From JANNMJ01 sp031426455 (GTDB lineage Bacteria > Bacteroidota > Bacteroidia > Cytophagales > Hymenobacteraceae), in the NCBI GenBank assembly GCA_031426455.1, contig JANPLI010000139.1, positions 1 to 64,000 on the forward strand: DNA of 64,000 bases, given 5' to 3'. The position numbers were made by a program, and so were the translations under genes. Within the stretch, counting starts at the first letter, position 1; every line of letters starts with the position of its first letter. Shown piece by piece: positions 51,783 to 59,059 of the stretch. The notes under the pieces are model-generated. The model was not told where the DNA came from and ran no database searches. It was given only the letters and a program-made list of their open reading frames with translations.

Positions 51783-51799
51783 TGGCACGATTGTCGGCC
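51783..51799 (+). promoter_or_regulatory. Sigma-54-like promoter element, copy 2
   Basis: TGGCAC-GATTG-TCGGCC. The -24 half is a perfect TGGCACG match to the sigma-54 consensus. The -12 half is TCGGC as in copy 1. It lies 95 bp before the ABC ATPase start. Confidence 0.5.
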
Positions 51800-51877
51800 A
51801 AGGTTCTGACAACCCCGGGCTACGACGCCCGAAACCGGACGATCTATTTTTTCACCGCCTCTCCCGCGTTTTTGCCG

Positions 51878-52621
51878 ATGAACCCGATTGAATCCGCCGC
51901 CGCTGTGCTGACGGCTACGCTGCCCGCCACCCCGCCCGCACCGGGCGCCGTGATGCTCCGCCTGACGGACATCGAAAAAGTCTATCAGACCAAAACCATC
52001 GAAACCGTCGCCCTTCAGCGGGTAAACCTGACCATCGGGCAGGGCGAATTCGTTAGCATTATGGGGCCAAGCGGCTGCGGTAAGTCCACGCTGCTCAGCA
52101 TTATGGGGTTGCTGGATGAACCCACGTCGGGCACGGTCGAGATTGCCGGCAAGCCTGTGCAGGCCTACGCCGATCGCGAACTGGCCCGGCTGCGCAACGA
52201 GCGGATCGGATTCGTCTTTCAGAGCTACCACCTGATCAACGACCTTTCGGTGATCGACAACGTGGAGGTGCCGCTCCTTTACCGCACCGGCGTGAGTAGC
52301 CGCGAGCGCCGCGACCGCGCCTTCGCCGCCCTCGACCGGGTGGGCCTCAGCGCCCGCACCACGCACTTTCCCGGGCAGCTTTCGGGCGGGCAGCGGCAGC
52401 GCGTCGCCATTGCCCGCGCCCTGGCCGGCAACCCCGCCCTGCTGCTGGCCGACGAACCCACGGGCAACCTCGACTCGGTGATGGGCGACGAGATTATGGA
52501 CCTGCTGCTCGGCCTGCACCGCGATTCGGGCACCACTATCGTGATGGTGACCCACGACGAGCAAATGGCCCGCCGCACCCAACGCCTGATCCGCTTCTTC
52601 GACGGCCAGCAAGTGCAGTAG
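51878..52621 (+). CDS. ABC transporter ATPase (MacB/LolD type)
   Basis: A 247-aa ATP-binding subunit. Motifs in order: Walker A GPSGCGKST, Q-loop FVFQSYHLINDLSV, signature LSGGQRQRVAIARAL, Walker B LLLADEPTGNLDS and H-loop IVMVTHDEQMA. The set ETVALQRVNLTIGQGEFVSI and DEPTSGTVEIAG is typical of MacB/LolD ATPases that pair with FtsX-type permeases. ATG 51878 is chosen; an internal ATG at 51953 (MLRLTDIEKVYQTK) would give a protein with only family sequence. The permeases are encoded two and three genes downstream. Confidence 0.92.
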   Translation: MNPIESAAAVLTATLPATPPAPGAVMLRLTDIEKVYQTKTIETVALQRVNLTIGQGEFVSIMGPSGCGKSTLLSIMGLLDEPTSGTVEIAGKPVQAYADRELARLRNERIGFVFQSYHLINDLSVIDNVEVPLLYRTGVSSRERRDRAFAALDRVGLSARTTHFPGQLSGGQRQRVAIARALAGNPALLLADEPTGNLDSVMGDEIMDLLLGLHRDSGTTIVMVTHDEQMARRTQRLIRFFDGQQVQ

Positions 52622-52624
52622 TAG

Positions 52625-52773
52625 GTGCGAGGTACGAAGTGCGAGGTGCGAAGTGCGAGGTGCGAAGTGCGACGTGAGAAGTATTGGATTTTAAACGCTC
52701 CAGCCCCTCGCCCCTAAAAAACCTCGCACCTCGCACTTAAAAAACCTCGCACTTCGCACTTCGCACATCGAAC
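52625..52773. repeat. Heptamer array with inverted arm (unit GTGCGAR)
   Basis: Eight exact 7-bp steps occupy 52625-52680 (GTGCGAG, GTACGAA, GTGCGAG, GTGCGAA, GTGCGAG, GTGCGAA, GTGCGAC, GTGAGAA). After a 42-bp spacer, reverse-complement heptamers run at 52723-52773 (CTCGCAC twice, then CTCGCAC, TTCGCAC, TTCGCAC, ATCGAAC, with a TTAAAAAAC interruption). The structure spans from 4 bp after the ATPase stop to 17 bp before the sigma-factor start. Confidence 0.88.
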
Positions 52774-52790
52774 CTATAAATCTCTTCCCG

Positions 52791-53402
52791 ATGCTACCGG
52801 AAACTGACCTGCTTACCCGCTGCCGCGCCCAGGATCCGCGCGCGCAACGTTTGCTCTATGACCGATTTGCACCGAAGATGCTCGCCGTGGCGAAGCGTTA
52901 CGTCCGCAACGACGACGATGCCCACGACGTGCTGGCGGAGGCCTTCATCAAGGTCTTCCGGTACCTCGACCAGTTTGCCGGGCGTGGCGAGCTGGCGGGC
53001 TGGATCCGGCGCATCGTGGTGCACGAAGCCTTGCGGCACCTGCGCCGCCGGGGTACGCTCACCATTTCGCTGGACGACGAAACCGGCTCCGGCGCCCACT
53101 TCGCGCAACGCCTCAGCACCCCCGCCACCGCCGAAACCGAACTGGCCGCCGCCGAGCTCTGGGCCTTGCTCGACACCCTGCCCGCCGGCTACCGCACCGT
53201 GTTCAACCTCTACGCCGTGGACGGCCTGACGCATCCGCAGATCGCCGAACAGTTGGGCATCACCGAAGGCACTTCCAAGTCGCAACTCTTCAAAGCGCGC
53301 ACCTTGCTGCGGAAGGGTTTGAGGGTAAGAGGCTTTGAGGGTGAGAGGGTGAGAGGTTTTGAGGGTGAGAGGGCTAAACAGCCCGAATGCGTACCCGCTT
53401 GA
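52791..53402 (+). CDS. ECF-type RNA polymerase sigma factor with repeat-encoded tail
   Basis: A 203-aa group IV sigma factor. Region 2 spans residues about 10-75 (DPRAQRLLYDRFAPKMLAVAKRYVRNDDDAHDVLAEAFIKVFRYLDQF). Region 4 spans about 130-178 (LWALLDTLPAGYRTVFNLYAVDGLTHPQIAEQLGITEGTSKSQLFKARTLLRKGL). After KGL the protein continues as VRGFEGERVRGFEGERAK, two copies of an 8-aa repeat encoded by an intergenic-type tandem array. The natural protein probably once ended near residue 178. No anti-sigma gene is adjacent. Its position inside an ABC export locus is unusual. Confidence 0.9.
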   Translation: MLPETDLLTRCRAQDPRAQRLLYDRFAPKMLAVAKRYVRNDDDAHDVLAEAFIKVFRYLDQFAGRGELAGWIRRIVVHEALRHLRRRGTLTISLDDETGSGAHFAQRLSTPATAETELAAAELWALLDTLPAGYRTVFNLYAVDGLTHPQIAEQLGITEGTSKSQLFKARTLLRKGLRVRGFEGERVRGFEGERAKQPECVPA

Positions 53403-53493
53403 GAACCGCTTTCCTCTACCCCACTCTCACTCCCTCCCTCTACCCACTCTCACGCCCTCCCTCTACCCACCCCTTCGCACCTCGCACCTCGCA
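53317..53493. repeat. Composite array at the sigma/permease junction
   Basis: The direct arm at 53317-53374 is built from TTTGAGGG and TGAGAGGG-like steps, all within the sigma-factor reading frame. A pyrimidine-rich counterpart of CTCTACCC, CACTCTCA and CTCCCTCC steps follows at 53413-53472. Then come three heptamers (CTTCGCA, CCTCGCA, CCTCGCA) at 53473-53493 that are the same sequence as the inverted arm at 52723. The permease start is at 53504. Confidence 0.75.
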
Positions 53494-53503
53494 CCTACAC
53501 AAA

Positions 53504-54757
53504 ATGCTTCGCTCTTACCTCAAACTTGCCTGGAAAGTGCTGCTCCGGCGGCCGTTTTTTACGGGCATCTCGCTGTTCGGCATCTCCTTCACGCTGATGA
53601 TTCTGCTGGTGGTGGTGGCCTTCGTGGACCACGTGAACGGCCCGCAGACGCCCGAAAAGCGCATCGACCGGATGCTCTTCATCAGTTCCCTGCGTCAGCG
53701 CATCGTGGGCGGCAACGGCTGGAACAACTCGCCCATCAGCTCGCACTTCATCGATACCTACGTGCGGACGATGCGCACGCCCCAACAGGTGGCGGCGGTG
53801 TCGATGACCGAAGATGCCACCGCCTACATCAATGGCCACCGCCTCAAACTCGACCTGCGCTACGCGGACGGCAATTTCTGGCAAATGATGGACTTCGATT
53901 TCCTCGAAGGCCGCCCCTACACGACCACTGAAGTCCGGCAGGCGGCGGCGGTCGTGGTGGTGAACGAATCGACGGCCCGCGCCTACTTCGGCACCGCCAC
54001 GGGCGTCGTGGGCCGCACCGTGGAAGCCAACCTCCGCCGGTTTCGGGTGACGGGCGTGGTGCGCGACGTGCCCGCCGTGCGCCTCTACACTTACGCTGAC
54101 CTGTGGGTACCCAGCACGCTTTCAGCCGGCGAAAACGGTAGTCGGCAACTGAATGGCGGCTTTCTGGCGATCCTGCTCGCCCGCGATCCGAGCGGGGTAG
54201 CTGCGATGAGCGCAGAGTTTCAGCAGGTGATGCAACGGGTACCCATTCCGAATCCGGAATTCATAGACCGCCTGTATTCCTTCGCGGACCCGGTCCTGGG
54301 TTCGTTGACGCGGCAGCTCTTTTTTTCAGGCACTAATCAGGGCGATAATCTCCTGCTCTTCTATACGCTGGCCGGGGCGCTGACGCTGCTCTTTATGCTA
54401 CTCCCGACGCTTAACCTGGTGAACCTCAACATCACCCGGATTCTGGAGCGCTCGTCCGAAATTGGGGTACGTAAGGCATTCGGCGCGTCCGGGGCGGTCC
54501 TGATCGGGCAGTTTCTGGTGGAGAACCTCGTCCTCTCGCTGCTGGGCGGCGCCCTGGGGCTGGCCCTGGCCGAAATGATGCTGTACATCATCAATAGCAG
54601 TCATATCGTGGCTTACAGTCACTTCCAACTCAACTGGCGGATTTTCGGCTGGGGCCTCGGGCTGGCCGTGGTCTTCGGCCTGCTGAGCGGCGTGTACCCG
54701 GCGTGGCGAATGTCGCGCCTCAACCCCATCACCGCCCTGAAAGGGCAAGCCAAGTGA
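53504..54757 (+). CDS. ABC transporter permease, FtsX/MacB type (1)
   Basis: A 417-aa inner-membrane subunit with four predicted helices. TM1 near residues 20-42 (FFTGISLFGISFTLMILLVVVAFV) is followed by a MacB-type periplasmic domain (residues about 45-275, with VVVVNESTARAYFGT and RRFRVTGVVRDVP). Three C-terminal helices follow (LLLFYTLAGALTLLFMLLPTLNLVNL, VENLVLSLLGGALGLALAEMML, WGLGLAVVFGLLSGVYPAW), with the FtsX coupling motif RSSEIGVRKAFGASG. ATG 53504 is used; the frame upstream is translated repeat. Its TGA stop is the first base triplet of the next octamer array. Confidence 0.9.
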   Translation: MLRSYLKLAWKVLLRRPFFTGISLFGISFTLMILLVVVAFVDHVNGPQTPEKRIDRMLFISSLRQRIVGGNGWNNSPISSHFIDTYVRTMRTPQQVAAVSMTEDATAYINGHRLKLDLRYADGNFWQMMDFDFLEGRPYTTTEVRQAAAVVVVNESTARAYFGTATGVVGRTVEANLRRFRVTGVVRDVPAVRLYTYADLWVPSTLSAGENGSRQLNGGFLAILLARDPSGVAAMSAEFQQVMQRVPIPNPEFIDRLYSFADPVLGSLTRQLFFSGTNQGDNLLLFYTLAGALTLLFMLLPTLNLVNLNITRILERSSEIGVRKAFGASGAVLIGQFLVENLVLSLLGGALGLALAEMMLYIINSSHIVAYSHFQLNWRIFGWGLGLAVVFGLLSGVYPAWRMSRLNPITALKGQAK

Positions 54758-54842
54758 GGTGGTGAGGTGGTTAAAGGAACCGCACTCACCACCCCACCAC
54801 CCCCACCACCCCACCACACCCACCACCCCACCACCCCACCCC
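54755..54842. repeat. Octamer array (unit TGAGGTGG) with CCACCCCA-rich inverted arm
   Basis: Two perfect octamers at 54755-54770 begin with the permease stop codon TGA. A long C/A-only arm of CACCACCCC-type steps fills 54784-54842 and can pair with G/T-rich sequence only partially, since it is longer than the direct arm. The next gene starts at 54850. Confidence 0.7.
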
Positions 54843-54849
54843 TTCCCCA

Positions 54850-56034
54850 ATGCTTCGCCACCTTTTCCGGCTGATGTGGAACCGCAAGCGGACCAATCTG
54901 CTGCTGATCACCGAAATCCTTTGCTCGTTCGTTGTGCTTTTCGGCGTGGGCACCATCCTGTTGCGCTTGGGCACCAACTATTTGGCGCCGTTTGGCTTCG
55001 ACTACCGCCAGGTCTGGCGCCTCAATATTGCCGCCGGGCCCGGTGAGAAGATGCCCCGCGCCCAGCTCGATGAGGCCCTGCGCCAGGTGCGGGCGCTGCC
55101 CGGGGTGCAGGGCGTCAGCCTGACGAGCGGCAACACGCCGTTCAGTTTCAGCACGATGAACTCGACGTACAAAAACCTACCAAAGCAGCAGATAGCCGAA
55201 AACTATGATGCCGGCGACGACTACGCCCACGTGATGGGCCTGCACGTGCGCGAGGGGCGCTGGTTTACGGCCACCGACGATGCTCAGCAGCATCGCCCGG
55301 TGGTAATCAGCCAGAAGCTGCGGGAAGCACTTTTTGAGCCCGGAGCGCCCGCGGTCGGCCATAACATCAACTTCGGCTCCGCCGCCGACGAGCAGATGGT
55401 GGTCGTGGGTGTGGTGGACGACGTACGCGTGGGCTCCGATTTCAGCGCCGCCGAACCATCCGGCTGGATGCGGCTGCGGCCCTACGACACCACCCGCTGG
55501 GAAAGCGCCGCCGTGCTGGTGCGCGTGGCGCCCGGCGCCGATGCCGCCCTGGAGCAGCGCATCGTGCAGACCGTGGCGCGCGCCACCCGCAACTGGCTCA
55601 CGCAGGTCCGGACGCTGGACGAGGACCGCTCGTCGAAGTCAAAATTCACCCTAGCACCGGTGCTGGCACTAGCGCTGGTCTGCCTCTTTTTAATTATCAA
55701 CGTGGCGCTGGGGCTGTTCGGCGTGCTCTGGTACAATATCAATCAGCGCCGCAGCGAAATCGGGCTACGCCGGGCACTGGGTTCAACGGGGAGCGCCATC
55801 AGTGGGCAATTCCTGGCTGAGACGCTGATTATGACCTTTTTCGGGGTCGCGCTGGGCAGCATCCTGGCGGCCCAGTTTCCGCTGCTCGGCGCCTTCGACA
55901 TCCCCGCCGCCGATTACGCCCGCGCCATCGGACTGTCCGCCGTGCTGATTTTTGTACTCGCGGCCATCTGCGCCGTGCAGCCCAGCCGCCTCGCCGCCCG
56001 CATCCGCCCCGCTGTGGCTCTGCGGGAGGAATGA
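54850..56034 (+). CDS. ABC transporter permease, FtsX/MacB type (2)
   Basis: A 394-aa second permease of the same family. TM1 is near residues 15-38 (NLLLITEILCSFVVLFGVGTILL), followed by a periplasmic domain with VVISQKLREALFEPGAP and VVGVVDDVRVGSDF. C-terminal helices are LAPVLALALVCLFLIINVALGLFGVLW, FLAETLIMTFFGVALGSILA and AIGLSAVLIFVLAAICAVQPSRLAARI, with RRSEIGLRRALGSTG. The two permeases are clearly diverged from one another and probably form a heterodimer with the ATPase. Confidence 0.9.
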   Translation: MLRHLFRLMWNRKRTNLLLITEILCSFVVLFGVGTILLRLGTNYLAPFGFDYRQVWRLNIAAGPGEKMPRAQLDEALRQVRALPGVQGVSLTSGNTPFSFSTMNSTYKNLPKQQIAENYDAGDDYAHVMGLHVREGRWFTATDDAQQHRPVVISQKLREALFEPGAPAVGHNINFGSAADEQMVVVGVVDDVRVGSDFSAAEPSGWMRLRPYDTTRWESAAVLVRVAPGADAALEQRIVQTVARATRNWLTQVRTLDEDRSSKSKFTLAPVLALALVCLFLIINVALGLFGVLWYNINQRRSEIGLRRALGSTGSAISGQFLAETLIMTFFGVALGSILAAQFPLLGAFDIPAADYARAIGLSAVLIFVLAAICAVQPSRLAARIRPAVALREE

Positions 56035-56035
56035 G

Positions 56036-56075
56036 GCACTAAGTGACGGAGTGACTGAGTGGCTGAGTGACTATC
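56036..56075. repeat. Octamer array (unit TGACTGAG) before the sigma-54 activator
   Basis: Steps GCACTAAG, TGACGGAG, TGACTGAG, TGGCTGAG, TGACTATC directly after the permease stop. It is the same octamer family and orientation as at 10216 and 50008. No inverted arm was seen. Confidence 0.7.
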
Positions 56076-56107
56076 CCTTGTACTACCTTACCATCCCCAT
56101 CACGTAG

Positions 56108-57619
56108 ATGATCTTAGTCGTTGACGACGACGTCGCCGTTCGCACTTCGCTGGCGTTGCTGCTCAAGCAGGCGGGCTACGCGGCGCGGGCCGTTTCCGAC
56201 CCGGCCTCGGCGCTGCGGATTGCCTCCGAAACGCCGCCCGACCTGGCCCTGATCGATATGAACTACTCGCTCGACACGAGCGGGCAGGACGGCCTGGCGC
56301 TGCTCGCCAAGCTTCGGCAGGTAGCGCCTGCCACGGCCGTGATTCTGATCACGGGCTGGGGGTCGATTTCGCTCGCCGTAGAAGGGATGAAAGCGGGCGC
56401 CGCCGAATTCATCACCAAGCCCTGGAACAACGAGGCGCTGCTCCAGACCATCCGCACGGTGCTGGACCTGCGCGCCGCGCACCGGGAAGCACGGGAAGCC
56501 CGCGCGGCGCCCCCAACTACCTCAGCCGCCGTGCCTTTGCTTCCGAACGGGCCGACGGCTTTACCTCCACCACCCCACGCCCCCACCACACCGTCACCAC
56601 CACCAGAAGCTCTCCCCGACAACCCCACCCGCCGCCAACTAGACCGCCAGTTTGCGCTGCACGACATCGTGGGCCAGAACGAAGCCCTGTTACAGGTGCT
56701 GCGAAGCGTCGGGCAAGTGGCGCCGACCGATGCCTCGGTGCTCATCGAAGGCGAATCGGGCACGGGTAAAGAGCTGATCGCCGAAGCCCTTCACCGCAAC
56801 TCAAAGCGCCGCCGGGGGCCTTTTGTGAAGGTGAATCTGGGCGGCATCTCCCAATCGCTGTTCGAGAGCGAGCTGTTCGGCCACCGCAAAGGCGCCTTCA
56901 CCGACGCCAAAACCGACCGCGTGGGGCGCTTCGAACTGGCTCAGGGCGGCACCATCTTTCTGGACGAAATCGGCGAGCTGGACTTGGCCTCGCAAGTCAA
57001 GCTGCTGCGCGTCTTGCAGGACCGCACCTACGAAGTGCTGGGCGATTCCAAACCCCGCCAGCTCGATATCCGGGTGGTGTGCGCCACCAACCGGAACCTG
57101 GCCCAACTGGTGCGCGAAGGCCGTTTCCGCGAGGATCTGTTCTACCGCATCAACCTCATCACGGTGCGCCTGCCGGCCCTGCGGGAGCGGGCCGACGACA
57201 TCCCCCTGCTGGTGAACCACTTCATTCAGGGACTGCGCCAGACCTACGGCCGCCCCGCCCTGAGCGTAGGTACGCGCGGGCTGCACTGGCTGCGCGAACT
57301 GCCGCTGCCGGGCAATATCCGCGAGCTGAAAAATCTGGTCGAGCGCGCCGTCCTCATCAGCGGCTGCGACACCTTGGGGCCGGAAGAATTCCAGGCTCAC
57401 TTCGAGAAGGCGCCCGTCAAAAGTGCCGGCAACGAGGCCGCCGACGCCCTGCCGGCCGTCGGCACGATGACGCTCGACGAACTGGAAGCGGTGATGATCC
57501 GCAGGTCGGTCGATTTTTACGGCGGCAACCTCAGCCGCGTGGCCCGCGCGCTGGGCCTGAGCCGACAGGCGCTCTACCGACGCCTGGAGAAGTACGAAAT
57601 CCCTTTTAATGAGGAATGA
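56108..57619 (+). CDS. Sigma-54-dependent response regulator (NtrC type)
   Basis: A 503-aa activator. The receiver (residues 1-120) has acidic pocket ILVVDDDVAV, the phosphorylated Asp in LALIDMNYS and Lys in FITKPWNNEAL. A Pro-rich linker (residues about 140-180) follows. The AAA+ domain has Walker A GESGTGKELIAEALHRNS, Walker B GGTIFLDEIGEL, and an L1 loop that reads GAFTDA instead of the usual GAFTGA. The C-terminal Fis-type helix-turn-helix is NLSRVARALGLSRQALYRRLEKY. The partner kinase follows. Its likely targets are the two three-box operators in this locus. The last codons and stop lie in a heptamer array. Confidence 0.93.
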   Translation: MILVVDDDVAVRTSLALLLKQAGYAARAVSDPASALRIASETPPDLALIDMNYSLDTSGQDGLALLAKLRQVAPATAVILITGWGSISLAVEGMKAGAAEFITKPWNNEALLQTIRTVLDLRAAHREAREARAAPPTTSAAVPLLPNGPTALPPPPHAPTTPSPPPEALPDNPTRRQLDRQFALHDIVGQNEALLQVLRSVGQVAPTDASVLIEGESGTGKELIAEALHRNSKRRRGPFVKVNLGGISQSLFESELFGHRKGAFTDAKTDRVGRFELAQGGTIFLDEIGELDLASQVKLLRVLQDRTYEVLGDSKPRQLDIRVVCATNRNLAQLVREGRFREDLFYRINLITVRLPALRERADDIPLLVNHFIQGLRQTYGRPALSVGTRGLHWLRELPLPGNIRELKNLVERAVLISGCDTLGPEEFQAHFEKAPVKSAGNEAADALPAVGTMTLDELEAVMIRRSVDFYGGNLSRVARALGLSRQALYRRLEKYEIPFNEE

Positions 57620-57679
57620 AGAATGAGGAACGAGGAATCAAACCCTCATTCGTCATTCCTCATTCCCCATTCCTCATTC
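57609..57679. repeat. Heptamer array with inverted arm (unit ATGAGGA)
   Basis: Four heptamers at 57609-57636 (ATGAGGA, ATGAAGA, ATGAGGA, ACGAGGA) are followed after 8 bp by five inverted heptamers at 57645-57679 (CTCATTC, GTCATTC, CTCATTC, CCCATTC, CTCATTC). The activator stop codon (57617-57619) is in the second unit, and the kinase ATG at 57681 is 1 bp after the last. The array is therefore the entire junction. Confidence 0.9.
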
Positions 57680-57680
57680 A

Positions 57681-58988
57681 ATGACCCTGCGCCTCAAATT
57701 TCTCTTAGCCGTGAGCCTGTTGCACGGCGTATTGGTGGCGCTGGCGTTCGGGTTACGCGCCACCAGTCCGGCGCTTTTTGTGGCGGCCGAGGCCACGTTG
57801 GTGGTCAGCGCCGTGCTGACGTACCAGCTTTACCAAGGTTTCGTACGGCCGTTTCAGTTGATTGCTGCTGGCACAGAAGCTATTCGGGCTGAAGATTTTA
57901 CGCTCAAGTTCGTACCCGTCGGGCAGCCGGAGATGGACCAGCTCATCGGCGTTTACAACGAGATGATCGACCACCTGCGGCAGGAGCGCGTGGCCCAGCA
58001 CGAGAAAAGCTACCTCCTGCAACAGCTCCTCGACGCCTCGCCGGCAGGCGTGTTACTGTTGGATTTCGACGGCCGCATCGAATCCGCCAACCCCGCCGCC
58101 GCCGCCGCCCTGGCCCTACCCGCCGACGCCCTGCGCGGCCTGGCACCCGCCGAATTGCCCAGCGAGTGGGGGCGCGTACTAGGCGATCTGAAGCCTGGCG
58201 CGCCGCAGGTCGTGCGCCTGTCGGGCATCGAAACCTACCGCGCCCACCGCGCCGGGTTCGTGGACCGGGGCTTTCCACGCGCCTTCATCGTGCTGGCCGA
58301 ACTGACGCAGGACCTGATCCGGCAGGAAAAAGCCGCTTACGAAAAGCTGATCCGGATGATCAGCCACGAAATCAATAATTCCATCGGGGCGGTCAACTCG
58401 CTGCTGCAGACGTTTCATTATTACACGCCCCACCTGCCGCCCGACGACCGCCCCGACTTTACCGAAGCCCTCGAAGTAGCCCACACCCGTAACACGCACC
58501 TGGCCAACTTCATCGGCTCGTTTGCCACCCTGGTGCGCCTGCCCCCGCCCCAGCGCCGGCCCGTGGATCTGCACGAGCTGCTGCACGGCCTGCACCGCCT
58601 GCTGGCACCCGCTTCGGCGCAGCGCGCCATTGCCTGGGAATGGGATCTGGCGCCGGAGCCGCTCTGGATTCAGGCCGACGGCGCCCAGCTGGAACAAGCG
58701 CTCCTCAACGTCGCGAAGAACGCCCTCGAAGCCGGCAACCCCGCCACGGGCGGCACCCTAACCGTGCGCACCTGCTGCCACCCGCCGGAACTACGCCTCG
58801 AAAACGACGGCGCGCCCATTCCGCCCGCCGTGCAGCGGCAGCTTTTCACACCCTTTTTCAGCACCAAGCGCGACGGCCAGGGCATCGGCCTGACGCTGGT
58901 GCGCGACATTCTGCTCGCCCACGACTACCCGTTCAGCCTCGAAACCCAGCCCGACGGCGTGACGGCGTTTACCGTGCGGCTGGGGTAA
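57681..58988 (+). CDS. Sensor histidine kinase (NtrY/NtrB-like)
   Basis: A 435-aa kinase. Two N-terminal helices (residues about 5-25 and 30-50) have almost no periplasmic loop, suggesting an intramembrane or cytoplasmic signal. A HAMP-like linker (FVRPFQLIAAGTEAIRAEDFTLKF) and a PAS domain (LLDASPAGVLLLDFDGRIESANPAAAAAL) follow. The phospho-acceptor His is in IRMISHEINNSIGAVNSLLQTF, and the ATPase boxes are LLNVAKNALEAG, LRLENDGAPIP and GQGIGLTLVRDILLAH. It pairs with the sigma-54 activator immediately upstream. Confidence 0.92.
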   Translation: MTLRLKFLLAVSLLHGVLVALAFGLRATSPALFVAAEATLVVSAVLTYQLYQGFVRPFQLIAAGTEAIRAEDFTLKFVPVGQPEMDQLIGVYNEMIDHLRQERVAQHEKSYLLQQLLDASPAGVLLLDFDGRIESANPAAAAALALPADALRGLAPAELPSEWGRVLGDLKPGAPQVVRLSGIETYRAHRAGFVDRGFPRAFIVLAELTQDLIRQEKAAYEKLIRMISHEINNSIGAVNSLLQTFHYYTPHLPPDDRPDFTEALEVAHTRNTHLANFIGSFATLVRLPPPQRRPVDLHELLHGLHRLLAPASAQRAIAWEWDLAPEPLWIQADGAQLEQALLNVAKNALEAGNPATGGTLTVRTCCHPPELRLENDGAPIPPAVQRQLFTPFFSTKRDGQGIGLTLVRDILLAHDYPFSLETQPDGVTAFTVRLG

Positions 58989-59059
58989 GTTTGGGCGAAA
59001 CTCCGCCCCCGCCGGTGGGGTTGGGCCATCCGTCAGCCCCATTTAAAAGGATTCCGCCA

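Noticed and set aside
52625..52773. Repeat array resembling a CRISPR or direct-repeat locus
   Set aside because: Units are 7 bp and contiguous with no unique spacers, and no cas genes are present; this is a tandem microsatellite-like hairpin, not a CRISPR array.
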